A stretch of 22,406 bases of DNA from Spirochaeta sp. (GTDB lineage: Bacteria > Spirochaetota > Spirochaetia > DSM-27196 > Alkalispirochaetaceae), in assembly GCA_027859055.1 (NCBI GenBank), contig JAQIBO010000404.1:1-22406 (forward strand). Reading direction: 5' to 3'. Position 1 is the stretch's first letter. Every line of letters begins with the position of its first letter. Made by a program: the position numbers and the translations under genes. Positions 14,884 to 22,152 of this stretch are shown in pieces. The notes beneath the pieces are model-generated. The model did not search any database. It worked only from the letters and a program-made list of their open reading frames with translations, and was not told where the DNA came from.

Positions 14884-16106
14884 GAAACGATGAGGATGTG
14901 ATGGAAAGATTCGCAGACGCTGCAAACAGACGTGAAACCCTTCTCGACGCGATTGACCGTGGAGCTCCACGTCCGGACCTGGATGCGCTTCTAATGGTCG
15001 GGCGGTTCCCCGGCTTTCGCGCTCTCGACCGTCTGGCAATGCTTTTGCGATATCCTCGCCTCGAAGATCTGTGTGCCGCAACTCCAACCGATGTGGAAAT
15101 GACGATCGGGCGGTTACTGCGGAAATCACAGTGGGAACCGGATCGCCTGTTACGCGCCGTGGAAGTGGAGCGGAAATGGATGACCGCCGGACCTGACCGG
15201 CGGGTGCTCTGGATCGGAGATTCCGCCTACCCGCCGCAACTGCGCCGGGTGTACGACATGCCGGCGATTCTGTACGTACGCGGCACCGTTCCGGAGGGTG
15301 AGCCGCTTCTGATCGCCCCGACTATCGCTGTGGTGGGAACGCGCAGGCCCGACCAGGACGGACTGGTGGCGGCGTATACCCTTGGCCGGGAACTTGCCGG
15401 CAACGGCGTATCCGTCGTGAGCGGTCTTGCCCGGGGAATAGACGCGGCGGCTCATCGCGGCGTTGTGGCCGAGCGTGCCGGCGCGCCGCCGGTTGTCGTC
15501 CTTGGTTCCGGAGTGGACACGATCTATCCGTCGGAGCATCGGGATCTCGCGGTTGATATCCTGAACGCCGGCGGCGTCATCGTCAGCGAATATCCTCCGG
15601 GACGTGCGCCGTCGAAATACCAGTTCCCGGCCCGAAATCGCATTATCGTCGGACTGAGCCATGCAACGGTTCTCGTTCAGGCACCGGAACGGTCGGGAGC
15701 GCTGATCTCAGCGGAGCTTGCGCAGGATATCGGACACGATGTGATGGTTCACGCGGCCGGTTCCGGCTGGACCGGCGGAGCCGCGCTTCTCGATTCCGGG
15801 GCAACCCTGGTTCAGGGGGCGGCGGAGATTCTCGCCGCCCACCCGGACCTGCTTCGAACGTCAACGGCGAACTCGCGCCGATGTCGATCGAAACATCCCG
15901 GCATGGGAACAGGGGACACCCACAAGGATATCCTCGCCGCGTTCGGACCGGTAGAGGAACCGAAGTCATTATCCGAGTGGTGGGGATTCCTGCGCGGCGA
16001 GGGGACTGAAGATGACGACGGGGCGGCGCGGGAAGAGGCCACTTTTTCCGGCGTTGCCGGTTCGGCGAACGATACTGATGAGATACAAGAGGAGCGTGCA
16101 GAGTGA
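14880..16106 (+). CDS. dprA: DprA/Smf DNA-processing protein, atypical C-terminus
   Basis: The 408-residue protein has the DprA Rossmann-like core at about 147-325: IAVVGTRRPDQDG, VVSGLARGIDAAAHRGVV, VVVLGSGVDTIYPSEH, IVSEYPPGRAP, FPARNRIIVGLS and SGALISAELAQDIGHDVMV. An N-terminal helical domain (about 30-100) resembles the SAM-like part. DprA loads RecA on incoming single-stranded DNA during transformation, and its role in species not known to be competent is unclear. The usual C-terminal winged helix is not evident. Residues 326-408 are a low-complexity, acidic tail. The ATGA overlap at 14880 favours this start. ATG 14901, behind GAGG, is an alternative. Confidence 0.88.
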   Translation: MRNDEDVMERFADAANRRETLLDAIDRGAPRPDLDALLMVGRFPGFRALDRLAMLLRYPRLEDLCAATPTDVEMTIGRLLRKSQWEPDRLLRAVEVERKWMTAGPDRRVLWIGDSAYPPQLRRVYDMPAILYVRGTVPEGEPLLIAPTIAVVGTRRPDQDGLVAAYTLGRELAGNGVSVVSGLARGIDAAAHRGVVAERAGAPPVVVLGSGVDTIYPSEHRDLAVDILNAGGVIVSEYPPGRAPSKYQFPARNRIIVGLSHATVLVQAPERSGALISAELAQDIGHDVMVHAAGSGWTGGAALLDSGATLVQGAAEILAAHPDLLRTSTANSRRCRSKHPGMGTGDTHKDILAAFGPVEEPKSLSEWWGFLRGEGTEDDDGAAREEATFSGVAGSANDTDEIQEERAE

Positions 16107-17080
16107 GTACTCGGGATGTACGTGACAACGGATCGCTTTCCACCGATATTCTGCGCTACGTCGACTATTTGCGCCGCGTCAGAGGCCTTGCGGATGCCAG
16201 CATACGCGCATACGAGAACGATCTGCGCAGTTTCGCCGAATTTGGCACCGCTGCCGGGGTGGACCGCGTGGAGACGGTAGATCTGACGCTGGTACGGCGC
16301 TGGGTTCGAAGCCTCAGTGAACAGGGACTTGCCGCCACGAGCGTGAACCGTCGGCTTTCGGCGATCAAGGGGTTTTTTGCCTTTATCGACGGTGAAGGTC
16401 GTATCAGCGGTAATCCCGCTCAGGCGGTCCGAAGTGTGCGAACACCGCGCCGACTCCCGGAAACGATGTTTGAACGTGAGATGGAACAGTTGCTCGATTT
16501 CCCCGCGGATGATTTTCCCGCCTTGCGAACCAGGGCGTTGCTTGAGGTGCTGTACTCAACCGGGGCACGGATCAGTGAGCTGTGCAACGCCAACGTCGAC
16601 GATCTGAACGTTCGGAAACGGGCGCTCCTGGTCCATGGGAAGGGAAAGAAGGATCGCTACGTGTTCCTCGGGCACAGCGCCTTTACACATCTGCGCGCCT
16701 ACCTCCCGTACCGGCATGAATTCCTGATGCGACGAGGGCTTGCGGAGCAGAAGGCATTATTCGTAAATTTACGGGGTGGCCGCCTGACCCCGCGGGGCGC
16801 CGCGCAGATAATCGGCAAACGGGTTACCGAATCGGGGCTGGCCAAGTTTTTGACGCCGCACGGGTTTCGCCACTCCTTTGCAACCCATCTGCTGAACCAC
16901 GGCGCCGACATTCGGATCGTGCAGGAGATGCTGGGCCACAGCAGCCTGTCGACAACCCAGGTCTACACCCACGTTGGTATGGACCGTCTGCGTCGGATCT
17001 ATCGGGACGCCCATCCCCACGCCCGGCGACAGCAGACCGCAACCACGACTGAGGAGAAAGAGCCACATGAAACGAACTGA
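16103..17080 (+). CDS. xerC: XerC-type tyrosine recombinase
   Basis: The 325-residue recombinase has an N-terminal core-binding domain (about 12-105) and a catalytic domain with the complete set: Arg156 (GARISEL), Lys180 (GKGKKDR), His253 and Arg256 (HGFRHSFATHLL), His279 (GHSSLS) and Tyr288 (QVYTHV). The tail YRDAHPHARR resembles the E. coli XerC end, which supports XerC as partner of the XerD 2.8 kb upstream. It also corresponds in position to codV of Bacillus subtilis, before clpQ-clpY. GTG 16103 has AGAGGAG at 16088-16094 and overlaps dprA by 4 nt. The last 20 residues are Thr/Glu-rich and extra. The end overlaps hslV by 14 nt. Confidence 0.88.
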   Translation: MSTRDVRDNGSLSTDILRYVDYLRRVRGLADASIRAYENDLRSFAEFGTAAGVDRVETVDLTLVRRWVRSLSEQGLAATSVNRRLSAIKGFFAFIDGEGRISGNPAQAVRSVRTPRRLPETMFEREMEQLLDFPADDFPALRTRALLEVLYSTGARISELCNANVDDLNVRKRALLVHGKGKKDRYVFLGHSAFTHLRAYLPYRHEFLMRRGLAEQKALFVNLRGGRLTPRGAAQIIGKRVTESGLAKFLTPHGFRHSFATHLLNHGADIRIVQEMLGHSSLSTTQVYTHVGMDRLRRIYRDAHPHARRQQTATTTEEKEPHETN

Positions 17081-17615
17081 AACGGAGATCCTGAGTACGA
17101 CGATCATCGCGGTCAGCCGCAACGGCGCAGTAGCGCTTGCCGGAGACGGACAGGTATCGATGGGCAATACGGTCGTCAAAGGAAACGCGCGGAAGGTCCG
17201 CACGATGTATGACGGAAAGATCGCAGTGGGGTTTGCCGGTGCAACCGCCGACGCCTTTACCCTGTTCGAGCGCTTCGAGGCGCGAATCAAGGAGTACGCC
17301 GGAGATCTCATGCGGAGCGCGGTGGAACTGGCAAAAGAGTGGCGGACCGACCGGATGTTACGCCGCCTGGAAGCGATGCTGCTGGTAGCGGACAAAAACA
17401 AGATTCTGCTGATCTCCGGTACCGGAGATGTCCTTGAGCCGGAACACGGTGTAATCGCGATCGGGTCCGGGGGCAACTACGCTCTCGCTGCGGCGCGCGC
17501 GTTGCTGGAAACCACGGAGCTGTCCGCCCGGGAGATCGCGGAGCGTTCGTTGAAAATTGCCGGTGAGATCTGCGTATTCACCAACCAGACGATTACCCTT
17601 GAGGAGCTGACATGA
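17067..17615 (+). CDS. hslV: HslV (ClpQ), peptidase subunit of HslVU protease
   Basis: The 182-residue N-terminal-nucleophile peptidase forms the double ring that degrades proteins unfolded by HslU in the cytosol. The TTIIAVSRNGAVALAGDGQ block is typical. The catalytic Thr is expected at 11, with partners Asp27 and Lys43. This start therefore leaves a ten-residue leader, MKRTETEILS, which must be removed. Many HslV proteins outside the proteobacteria also have a short leader. ATG 17067 follows GAGGAG at 17051-17056. The longer open frame from 16974 only shadows xerC. The gene overlaps xerC by 14 nt and hslU by 4 nt. Confidence 0.96.
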   Translation: MKRTETEILSTTIIAVSRNGAVALAGDGQVSMGNTVVKGNARKVRTMYDGKIAVGFAGATADAFTLFERFEARIKEYAGDLMRSAVELAKEWRTDRMLRRLEAMLLVADKNKILLISGTGDVLEPEHGVIAIGSGGNYALAAARALLETTELSAREIAERSLKIAGEICVFTNQTITLEELT

Positions 17616-19087
17616 AGCTTGAAGACCTGACACCTGCCCAAATTGTCGCCGAACTGGACAAGTACATTATCGGGCAGACGAAGGCGAAAAAGGCGGTTGC
17701 GATCGCCCTGCGAAACCGGATGCGGCGGCAGAAACTGCCTGCGGAGATGCAGGAAGAGATTGCACCGAAGAACATCATCATGATTGGACCCACCGGGGTG
17801 GGAAAGACCGAGATCGCCCGTCGCCTGGCGCGCCTCACCGGCGCTCCCTTCGTAAAAGTTGAAGCGACGAAGTACACCGAAGTGGGGTACGTCGGCCGTG
17901 ACGTGGAATCGATGGTGCGTGATCTCATGGCAACGTCGATGCAGCTGGTGAAAGACGAACTGCGCGAAGAGGTGCGTGAAAAGGCGGCCCAGCAGACTGA
18001 AGAGCTTCTGCTCGATGCGCTGTTACCGGGAATAGACACCCCCGGCGACGATGGCGGAACGGGCGGCCATCCGGAACCGTCGAGCGCTTCCGGCCACGGC
18101 GGTACGGACGGAGACAACGGAACCACACCGGCGACCGTTGAGGTCGGCGGAGAGAGCCGAGCGATCGGTTTTGTCGGACAAACCGGCGGAAGCGGGCGAA
18201 CCGGCGCCTCCCGGCATACGCGGGAACGGTTCCGCAAGATGTTGCGGGAAGGCAAGCTGGACGAGCGCGAAATCGAGATCTCCATCAACAAGCAGAACAC
18301 CCCGGCGATCGAGATCTTCTCCGGAAATAACCTGGAAGAGTTGGATCTGACTCTTGGTAACCTTGGCAATATTTTCGGCGGCAAACGGAAAAAGCGGCGA
18401 ATGACCGTCTCGCAGGCCCGGGAGTTTATGTTGCAGGAAGAGATGGAAAAACTTGTGGATACCGAGCGCGCTGCGGAACTTGCCCGAGACCGGATCGAAA
18501 ACACCGGAATAATATTTATCGATGAAATTGACAAGATCGCGACGCGGGAGGGACGTAACTCCGGTGACGTCAGCCGCGAAGGGGTGCAGCGGGATATACT
18601 CCCGATCGTAGAGGGTAGCCGGATCAATACGAAGCACGGCGTTGTCGATACGTCGCACATTCTCTTTATCGCAGCCGGCGCGTTCCACATGAGTAAGCCC
18701 AGCGATCTGATCCCTGAACTCCAGGGCCGCTTTCCGCTGCGGGTCGAGCTGCAGGCGCTGGAACAGGAAGACTTCTACCGTATCCTTACCCAGCCGGAAA
18801 ACGCGCTGATCAAACAGTACTCGGCGTTGCTGGAAACGGAGGGGGTTACCCTTGAGTTTGACGATGATTCGATCCGGGAACTTTCGCGTATCGCCGCGGA
18901 CGTCAACAGCCGGACGGAGAATATCGGGGCACGCAGGCTCCATACGATAATGGAGTTGCTGTTGGAGGAGGTCTCGTTCAACGCGCCCGATCTGGATGGA
19001 CAGACGATTCCGGTGACGGAAGCGTACGTCCAGGAACGCTTGCACGATGTTGTGGAGGATCAGGATCTCACCCGATATATCCTCTAA
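17612..19087 (+). CDS. hslU: HslU (ClpY), ATPase subunit of HslVU, with Gly-rich insertion
   Basis: This 491-residue AAA+ unfoldase feeds substrates to HslV. Walker A GPTGVGKT is at 59-66, the pore loop GYVG at 92-95, Walker B IIFIDEID at 300-307, the arginine-bearing IPELQGRFP at 367-375, sensor 2 GARRL at 439-443, and the C-terminal YIL that docks into HslV at 489-491. The protein is about 48 residues longer than E. coli HslU (443). Most of the excess lies at about 141-200 in the I domain, a Gly/Ser/Thr/Asp-rich stretch with no predicted structure. The core after it (RFRKMLREGKLDEREIEI) is normal. ATGA overlap with hslV. Confidence 0.96.
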   Translation: MKLEDLTPAQIVAELDKYIIGQTKAKKAVAIALRNRMRRQKLPAEMQEEIAPKNIIMIGPTGVGKTEIARRLARLTGAPFVKVEATKYTEVGYVGRDVESMVRDLMATSMQLVKDELREEVREKAAQQTEELLLDALLPGIDTPGDDGGTGGHPEPSSASGHGGTDGDNGTTPATVEVGGESRAIGFVGQTGGSGRTGASRHTRERFRKMLREGKLDEREIEISINKQNTPAIEIFSGNNLEELDLTLGNLGNIFGGKRKKRRMTVSQAREFMLQEEMEKLVDTERAAELARDRIENTGIIFIDEIDKIATREGRNSGDVSREGVQRDILPIVEGSRINTKHGVVDTSHILFIAAGAFHMSKPSDLIPELQGRFPLRVELQALEQEDFYRILTQPENALIKQYSALLETEGVTLEFDDDSIRELSRIAADVNSRTENIGARRLHTIMELLLEEVSFNAPDLDGQTIPVTEAYVQERLHDVVEDQDLTRYIL

Positions 19088-19112
19088 AGGGGTATAGCGG
19101 CGGGACCGATGA
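19085..19112 (+). promoter_or_regulatory. Possible sigma28 (FliA)-like promoter before flgB
   Basis: TAAA at 19085-19088, which contains the hslU stop, is followed after 16 nt by ACCGATGA at 19105-19112. The enterobacterial FliA consensus is TAAA-N15-GCCGATAA, so the second half matches 6 of 8 positions and the spacing is one base too long. A start site near 19119 would leave a very short leader before the flgB ribosome binding site (GGAGGGAG at 19122-19129). Chance matches are likely in such a loose pattern, and basal-body genes in studied spirochaetes are often read from sigma70-type promoters. Low confidence. Confidence 0.25.
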
Positions 19113-19135
19113 TCTAGACGTGGAGGGAGAAACGG

Positions 19136-19555
19136 ATGTTTGAAAATACCGGGTTCGGTCGGCAGGTCGATCTGTTACAGCGATCAATGGACACGAGCAT
19201 GCTGCGGCAAAACGTGATTGCCAATAACCTGGCAAACGCGAATACGCCCAACTTCAAGCGGAGCGTCGTGAATTTCGAATCGCGCCTGGCCTACGCCCTG
19301 GAAAGTGAGAATCGGCAGCCACGTTTTCAGGAAGCGTTAACCAATGAACGGCACATTCCGTTTCACGAACGTGTCGACTACCGCGATGTGCGGCCCCGGC
19401 GGGTTCTTGACTTTGCCACGACCGCCAAGAACAACGGAAACAACGTGGATGTGGAGGTTGAGTCGATGAATCTGTTGAACAACCAACTCTCGTACCAGAT
19501 GATGACGCGGTCGGTCGCCGATTCGTTTGCACGGATCAACCTCGTTCTGCAATAG
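19136..19555 (+). CDS. flgB: FlgB flagellar proximal rod protein
   Basis: The 139-residue rod protein carries the flagellar rod/hook N-terminal signature QNVIANNLANANTPNFKRSVVNFE at about 25-48, here in two adjoining parts, and the C-terminal helix SYQMMTRSVADSFARINLVL, which packs in the axial structure. With FlgC and FliE it forms the proximal rod on the MS ring. Export is by the flagellar type III system, so no signal peptide is expected. ATG 19136 follows GGAGGGAG. The 48-nt gap after hslU is wider than in the preceding genes and may hold a promoter. flgC follows after 14 nt. Confidence 0.96.
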   Translation: MFENTGFGRQVDLLQRSMDTSMLRQNVIANNLANANTPNFKRSVVNFESRLAYALESENRQPRFQEALTNERHIPFHERVDYRDVRPRRVLDFATTAKNNGNNVDVEVESMNLLNNQLSYQMMTRSVADSFARINLVLQ

Positions 19556-19569
19556 GAAGGATGTAACCG

Positions 19570-20028
19570 ATGGGTATGTTTTCCAGCATTAATACGGCGG
19601 CGAGCGGCCTCACGGTCCAGCGTCTCAGGCAGGATGTGATCGCCGACAATATCGCCAACGCCAATACCACCCGTACCGCCGACGGCGGACCGTTCCGGCG
19701 AAGTCGCGTAATTCTTGAGCAGCGGGCCTCCGGCCCGGACTGGCGCAGTCCGTTTCTTCCGGGCGCGCTCGACAACGGCGTCGGAGACGGCGTGCGTGTG
19801 GTGGAGATTGAAGAAGACCTGGATGCGGAGATGCGCATGGTTTACGATCCCACCCATCCCGACGCAATTCAAAGCGGACCGCGCGCCGGATACGTGGAGT
19901 ATCCGAACGTGAACGTGGTAACTGAAATGGTGGATCTGATCGACGCCTCTCGCGCGTATGAAGCAAACGTCGCGGTTGTCAACGGAGCCAAGGATATGTT
20001 CCAGCGAGCACTGGAAATAGGACGGTAA
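19570..20028 (+). CDS. flgC: FlgC flagellar proximal rod protein
   Basis: This 152-residue proximal rod protein has the N-terminal helix FSSINTAASGLTVQRLRQDV followed by the rod signature IADNIANANTTRT at about 24-36, a central region with VVEIEEDLDAEMRMVYDPTHPDA, and the FlgC-type end GYVEYPNVNVVTEMVDLIDASRAYEANVAV, quoted here only in outline. It is exported by the flagellar type III apparatus and polymerises next to FlgB. AGGAAGG just before the start and the 14-nt gap after flgB support one operon. fliE starts 3 nt after the stop. The length is somewhat above the 134-residue enterobacterial form. Confidence 0.96.
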   Translation: MGMFSSINTAASGLTVQRLRQDVIADNIANANTTRTADGGPFRRSRVILEQRASGPDWRSPFLPGALDNGVGDGVRVVEIEEDLDAEMRMVYDPTHPDAIQSGPRAGYVEYPNVNVVTEMVDLIDASRAYEANVAVVNGAKDMFQRALEIGR

Positions 20029-20031
20029 TAG

Positions 20032-20361
20032 ATGAACCTTTTTGAAACTGCCCAGGCACAGGGAAACGTATTGCAGCTGACGCGCACGAACCAGGCACAT
20101 TACGCCGGGGTGCGCGAGCCGATTCCGCAGCAACCGCAGGAGACGGGATTTCGCGAAGCGCTGGTAGGAAGCCTGGAAGAGGTGAACTCCCAGCAGATGT
20201 CCCACGAGCAGTTGTCGATACAGTCAATCGTGAATCCCGAGTCTGTGGATCCGCATGATCTGACGATCGCAGCCGCGAAAGCAACCACAAGCCTCAGTAT
20301 TACCCGCAACGTTGTAGATCGGGTGATTCAGGCGTACCGGGATATTACGAATCTGAGATAG
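20032..20361 (+). CDS. fliE: FliE MS ring-rod junction protein
   Basis: This 109-residue protein links the FliF MS ring to the FlgB/FlgC rod. The diagnostic C-terminal part is clear: SVDPHDLTIAAAKATTSLSI followed by TRNVVDRVIQAYRDITNLR, which corresponds to the usual D-VHDVMIA-KA-LSL-TRN--V-AY-EI--MQ pattern. The N-terminal half is Gln-rich and poorly conserved, as is common. ATG 20032 lies 3 nt after flgC behind AGGAC. An 81-nt gap with repeats separates it from fliF. Confidence 0.94.
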   Translation: MNLFETAQAQGNVLQLTRTNQAHYAGVREPIPQQPQETGFREALVGSLEEVNSQQMSHEQLSIQSIVNPESVDPHDLTIAAAKATTSLSITRNVVDRVIQAYRDITNLR

Positions 20362-20385
20362 ATTCGTGATATCCGAGGGTCCTGG

Positions 20386-20414
20386 CAGCGCTGATCGGCA
20401 GCAGCGCTGAACGG
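20386..20414 (+). repeat. Two copies of a palindromic 13-mer between fliE and fliF
   Basis: CAGCGCTGATCGG at 20386-20398 is repeated as CAGCGCTGAACGG at 20402-20414, one mismatch, 16-bp period. The first eight bases, CAGCGCTG, are a perfect palindrome. In RNA the two octamers can pair with each other, giving an 8-bp stem with an 8-nt loop, and in DNA each could bind a dimeric protein. No T run follows, so it does not look like an intrinsic terminator. It sits in the fliE-fliF gap, upstream of the strong fliF ribosome binding site. Function is unknown. An mRNA processing or stability element is one possibility. Confidence 0.5.
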
Positions 20415-20442
20415 ATCGAGCTGAACCTTGGGGGAGGGGAAC

Positions 20443-22149
20443 ATGAACGAATGGATCAAACGCGTGTTAGCGCGTGTGAAGACGATGTGGGGCCAGTGGC
20501 AGATGTCACAGAAACTCATCTTCTTCGGAATAATCGGGGTTACCGTCGTCGGTGTGGTACTGCTGCTGCTGTTCAGCGCAGCTCCTACGCAGGTGGCGCT
20601 GATCAGTCAGCCGATTACAGACCCACAGCAACTCGCGGATATCGCCACGCGCCTTGATCAGGAGGGCGTTCCGTATACCGTAACGGCTGAAAACATTATC
20701 ACCGTCGAGGACCAGCGGACCGCACAGCGAATGCGGGCGATTTTGACGCGGGAGGACCTGATCCCATCCGGAACCGACCCGTGGGAGCTCTTCGACATTG
20801 AGCGGTGGACGCTCACCGACTTTGAGCGAAACGTAAACCTCCAACGAAGCATTATGCGCCAGCTGGAGCAGCATATCACCGCCCTGGACGACGTCGACGC
20901 GGCAAGCGTCACGATCGTCATGCCGGAAGAGCAACTCTTTGCGGACCAGCAAAACCCGGTGACCGCCTCGGTGATTCTGACCCCGAAACCGGGGAGCGAC
21001 CTGCGTGAAAGTCGTGCAAAGATAGAGGGCATAGAAAAGCTCATCCAGTTTGCTGTGGAAGGTCTCGTTCCTGAGAACATCACAATCACCGATCCCAGCG
21101 GCGTGACGCTGAACAACTTTGAAAACCTCGACGACTTCGATCGCCTCGAGCTCACCCGTCGGGAACTGGCGATCGTCCGGGAGCAGGAAACCAAGTACAG
21201 TCAGGCAATTCTCTCGGCGCTCTCGGAAATATACGGGCGTGACCGCGTCGAGGTTGTCAACATCAACGTCGACATGGACATGGGTAAACGCACGGAGGAG
21301 ACGCAGGAGTTCTTTCCGATCACCACCGTTGAGGATAATCCCCGAACCCCCTTTGACGAGAGGGAGTACGTGTTGTCGATTCCCCGGTCAATTGAACAAA
21401 TCGACGAAAATTACGAAGGAACCGGTTTCAACCCCGAAGGACCTCCGGGCATGGAGGGGCAGACCCCGCCGGCATACCAGGATCTGGATGGGCTCGTCGG
21501 GCGCTGGGGAAATGAGGAAGAGCGGATCAACAACGAGATCAACTCGCGCCTGATCATGGAAGAAAAGAGTCCGAGTATCGACCGGATCACCGCCAGCGTT
21601 GCGATAGACGGGGTGTGGAGCTGGTCCTATACTGATACCGGCGACGTGGAACTTAAAGCGGACGGATCGATCGTACGGCAGTACGACCCGATCGACCCCG
21701 ACGAGCTGGCGGCGGCGCGCGAACTGGTTGAACACGCGATCGGGTACGACCAGGACCGCGGGGACGCGGTGAGCGTCCGACACATCCAGTTTGACCGATC
21801 GGCACAATTCAACGAAGAAGACGAACGGTTCCGCCGGCAGCGCCAGATTCAGATGATCGTACTGTACGTTCTGATCGGCATTGCGGTCCTCCTCGTTTCG
21901 TTTATCGTGTTTCGGCTCATTTCCCGTGAGATTGAGCGGCGGCGGCGCCTCCACGAAGAGGAGCTTGCCCGGCAGCACCAGGCGATGCGGGAAGCGGCGC
22001 TCCGAAGCGCGGAAGAAGAGAGCGCGGAAGTGGAAATGTCGGTTGAAGAGCGTGCCCGGATGGAACTCGAGGAGATGGCGATCAACGCCGCTCGCGAGCA
22101 CCCCGAGGACGTCGCCCAGTTGATCCGGACCTGGCTGACGGAGGAGTAG
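20443..22149 (+). CDS. fliF: FliF flagellar MS-ring protein
   Basis: The 568-residue inner-membrane protein forms the MS ring, the base on which the motor switch and rod are built. There are two membrane helices: about 24-44 (KLIFFGIIGVTVVGVVLLLL) and about 470-493 (MIVLYVLIGIAVLLVSFIVF). Between them lie the periplasmic ring-building domains, including TDPWELFDIERWTLTDFERN (111-130) and the YVLSIPRSIEQIDENYEGTG region near 309. The C-terminal 530-568 (MELEEMAINAAREHPEDVAQ and LIRTWL) is the FliG-binding tail. ATG 20443 is chosen because of the GGGGAGGGG site at 20431-20439. A TTG at 20428 would precede it. The fliG start is 3 nt after the stop. Confidence 0.97.
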   Translation: MNEWIKRVLARVKTMWGQWQMSQKLIFFGIIGVTVVGVVLLLLFSAAPTQVALISQPITDPQQLADIATRLDQEGVPYTVTAENIITVEDQRTAQRMRAILTREDLIPSGTDPWELFDIERWTLTDFERNVNLQRSIMRQLEQHITALDDVDAASVTIVMPEEQLFADQQNPVTASVILTPKPGSDLRESRAKIEGIEKLIQFAVEGLVPENITITDPSGVTLNNFENLDDFDRLELTRRELAIVREQETKYSQAILSALSEIYGRDRVEVVNINVDMDMGKRTEETQEFFPITTVEDNPRTPFDEREYVLSIPRSIEQIDENYEGTGFNPEGPPGMEGQTPPAYQDLDGLVGRWGNEEERINNEINSRLIMEEKSPSIDRITASVAIDGVWSWSYTDTGDVELKADGSIVRQYDPIDPDELAAARELVEHAIGYDQDRGDAVSVRHIQFDRSAQFNEEDERFRRQRQIQMIVLYVLIGIAVLLVSFIVFRLISREIERRRRLHEEELARQHQAMREAALRSAEEESAEVEMSVEERARMELEEMAINAAREHPEDVAQLIRTWLTEE

Positions 22150-22152
22150 TGT

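Noticed and set aside
16974..17066. Upstream extension of hslV
   Set aside because: It overlaps the conserved end of xerC and would add 31 residues before a normal HslV start with GAGGAG.
17593..18690. Long minus-strand open frame opposite hslU (about 365 codons)
   Set aside because: It is Ser/Arg/Pro-rich with no recognisable motif, lies wholly against hslU with intact motifs, and is the typical shadow produced by GC-rich codon use.
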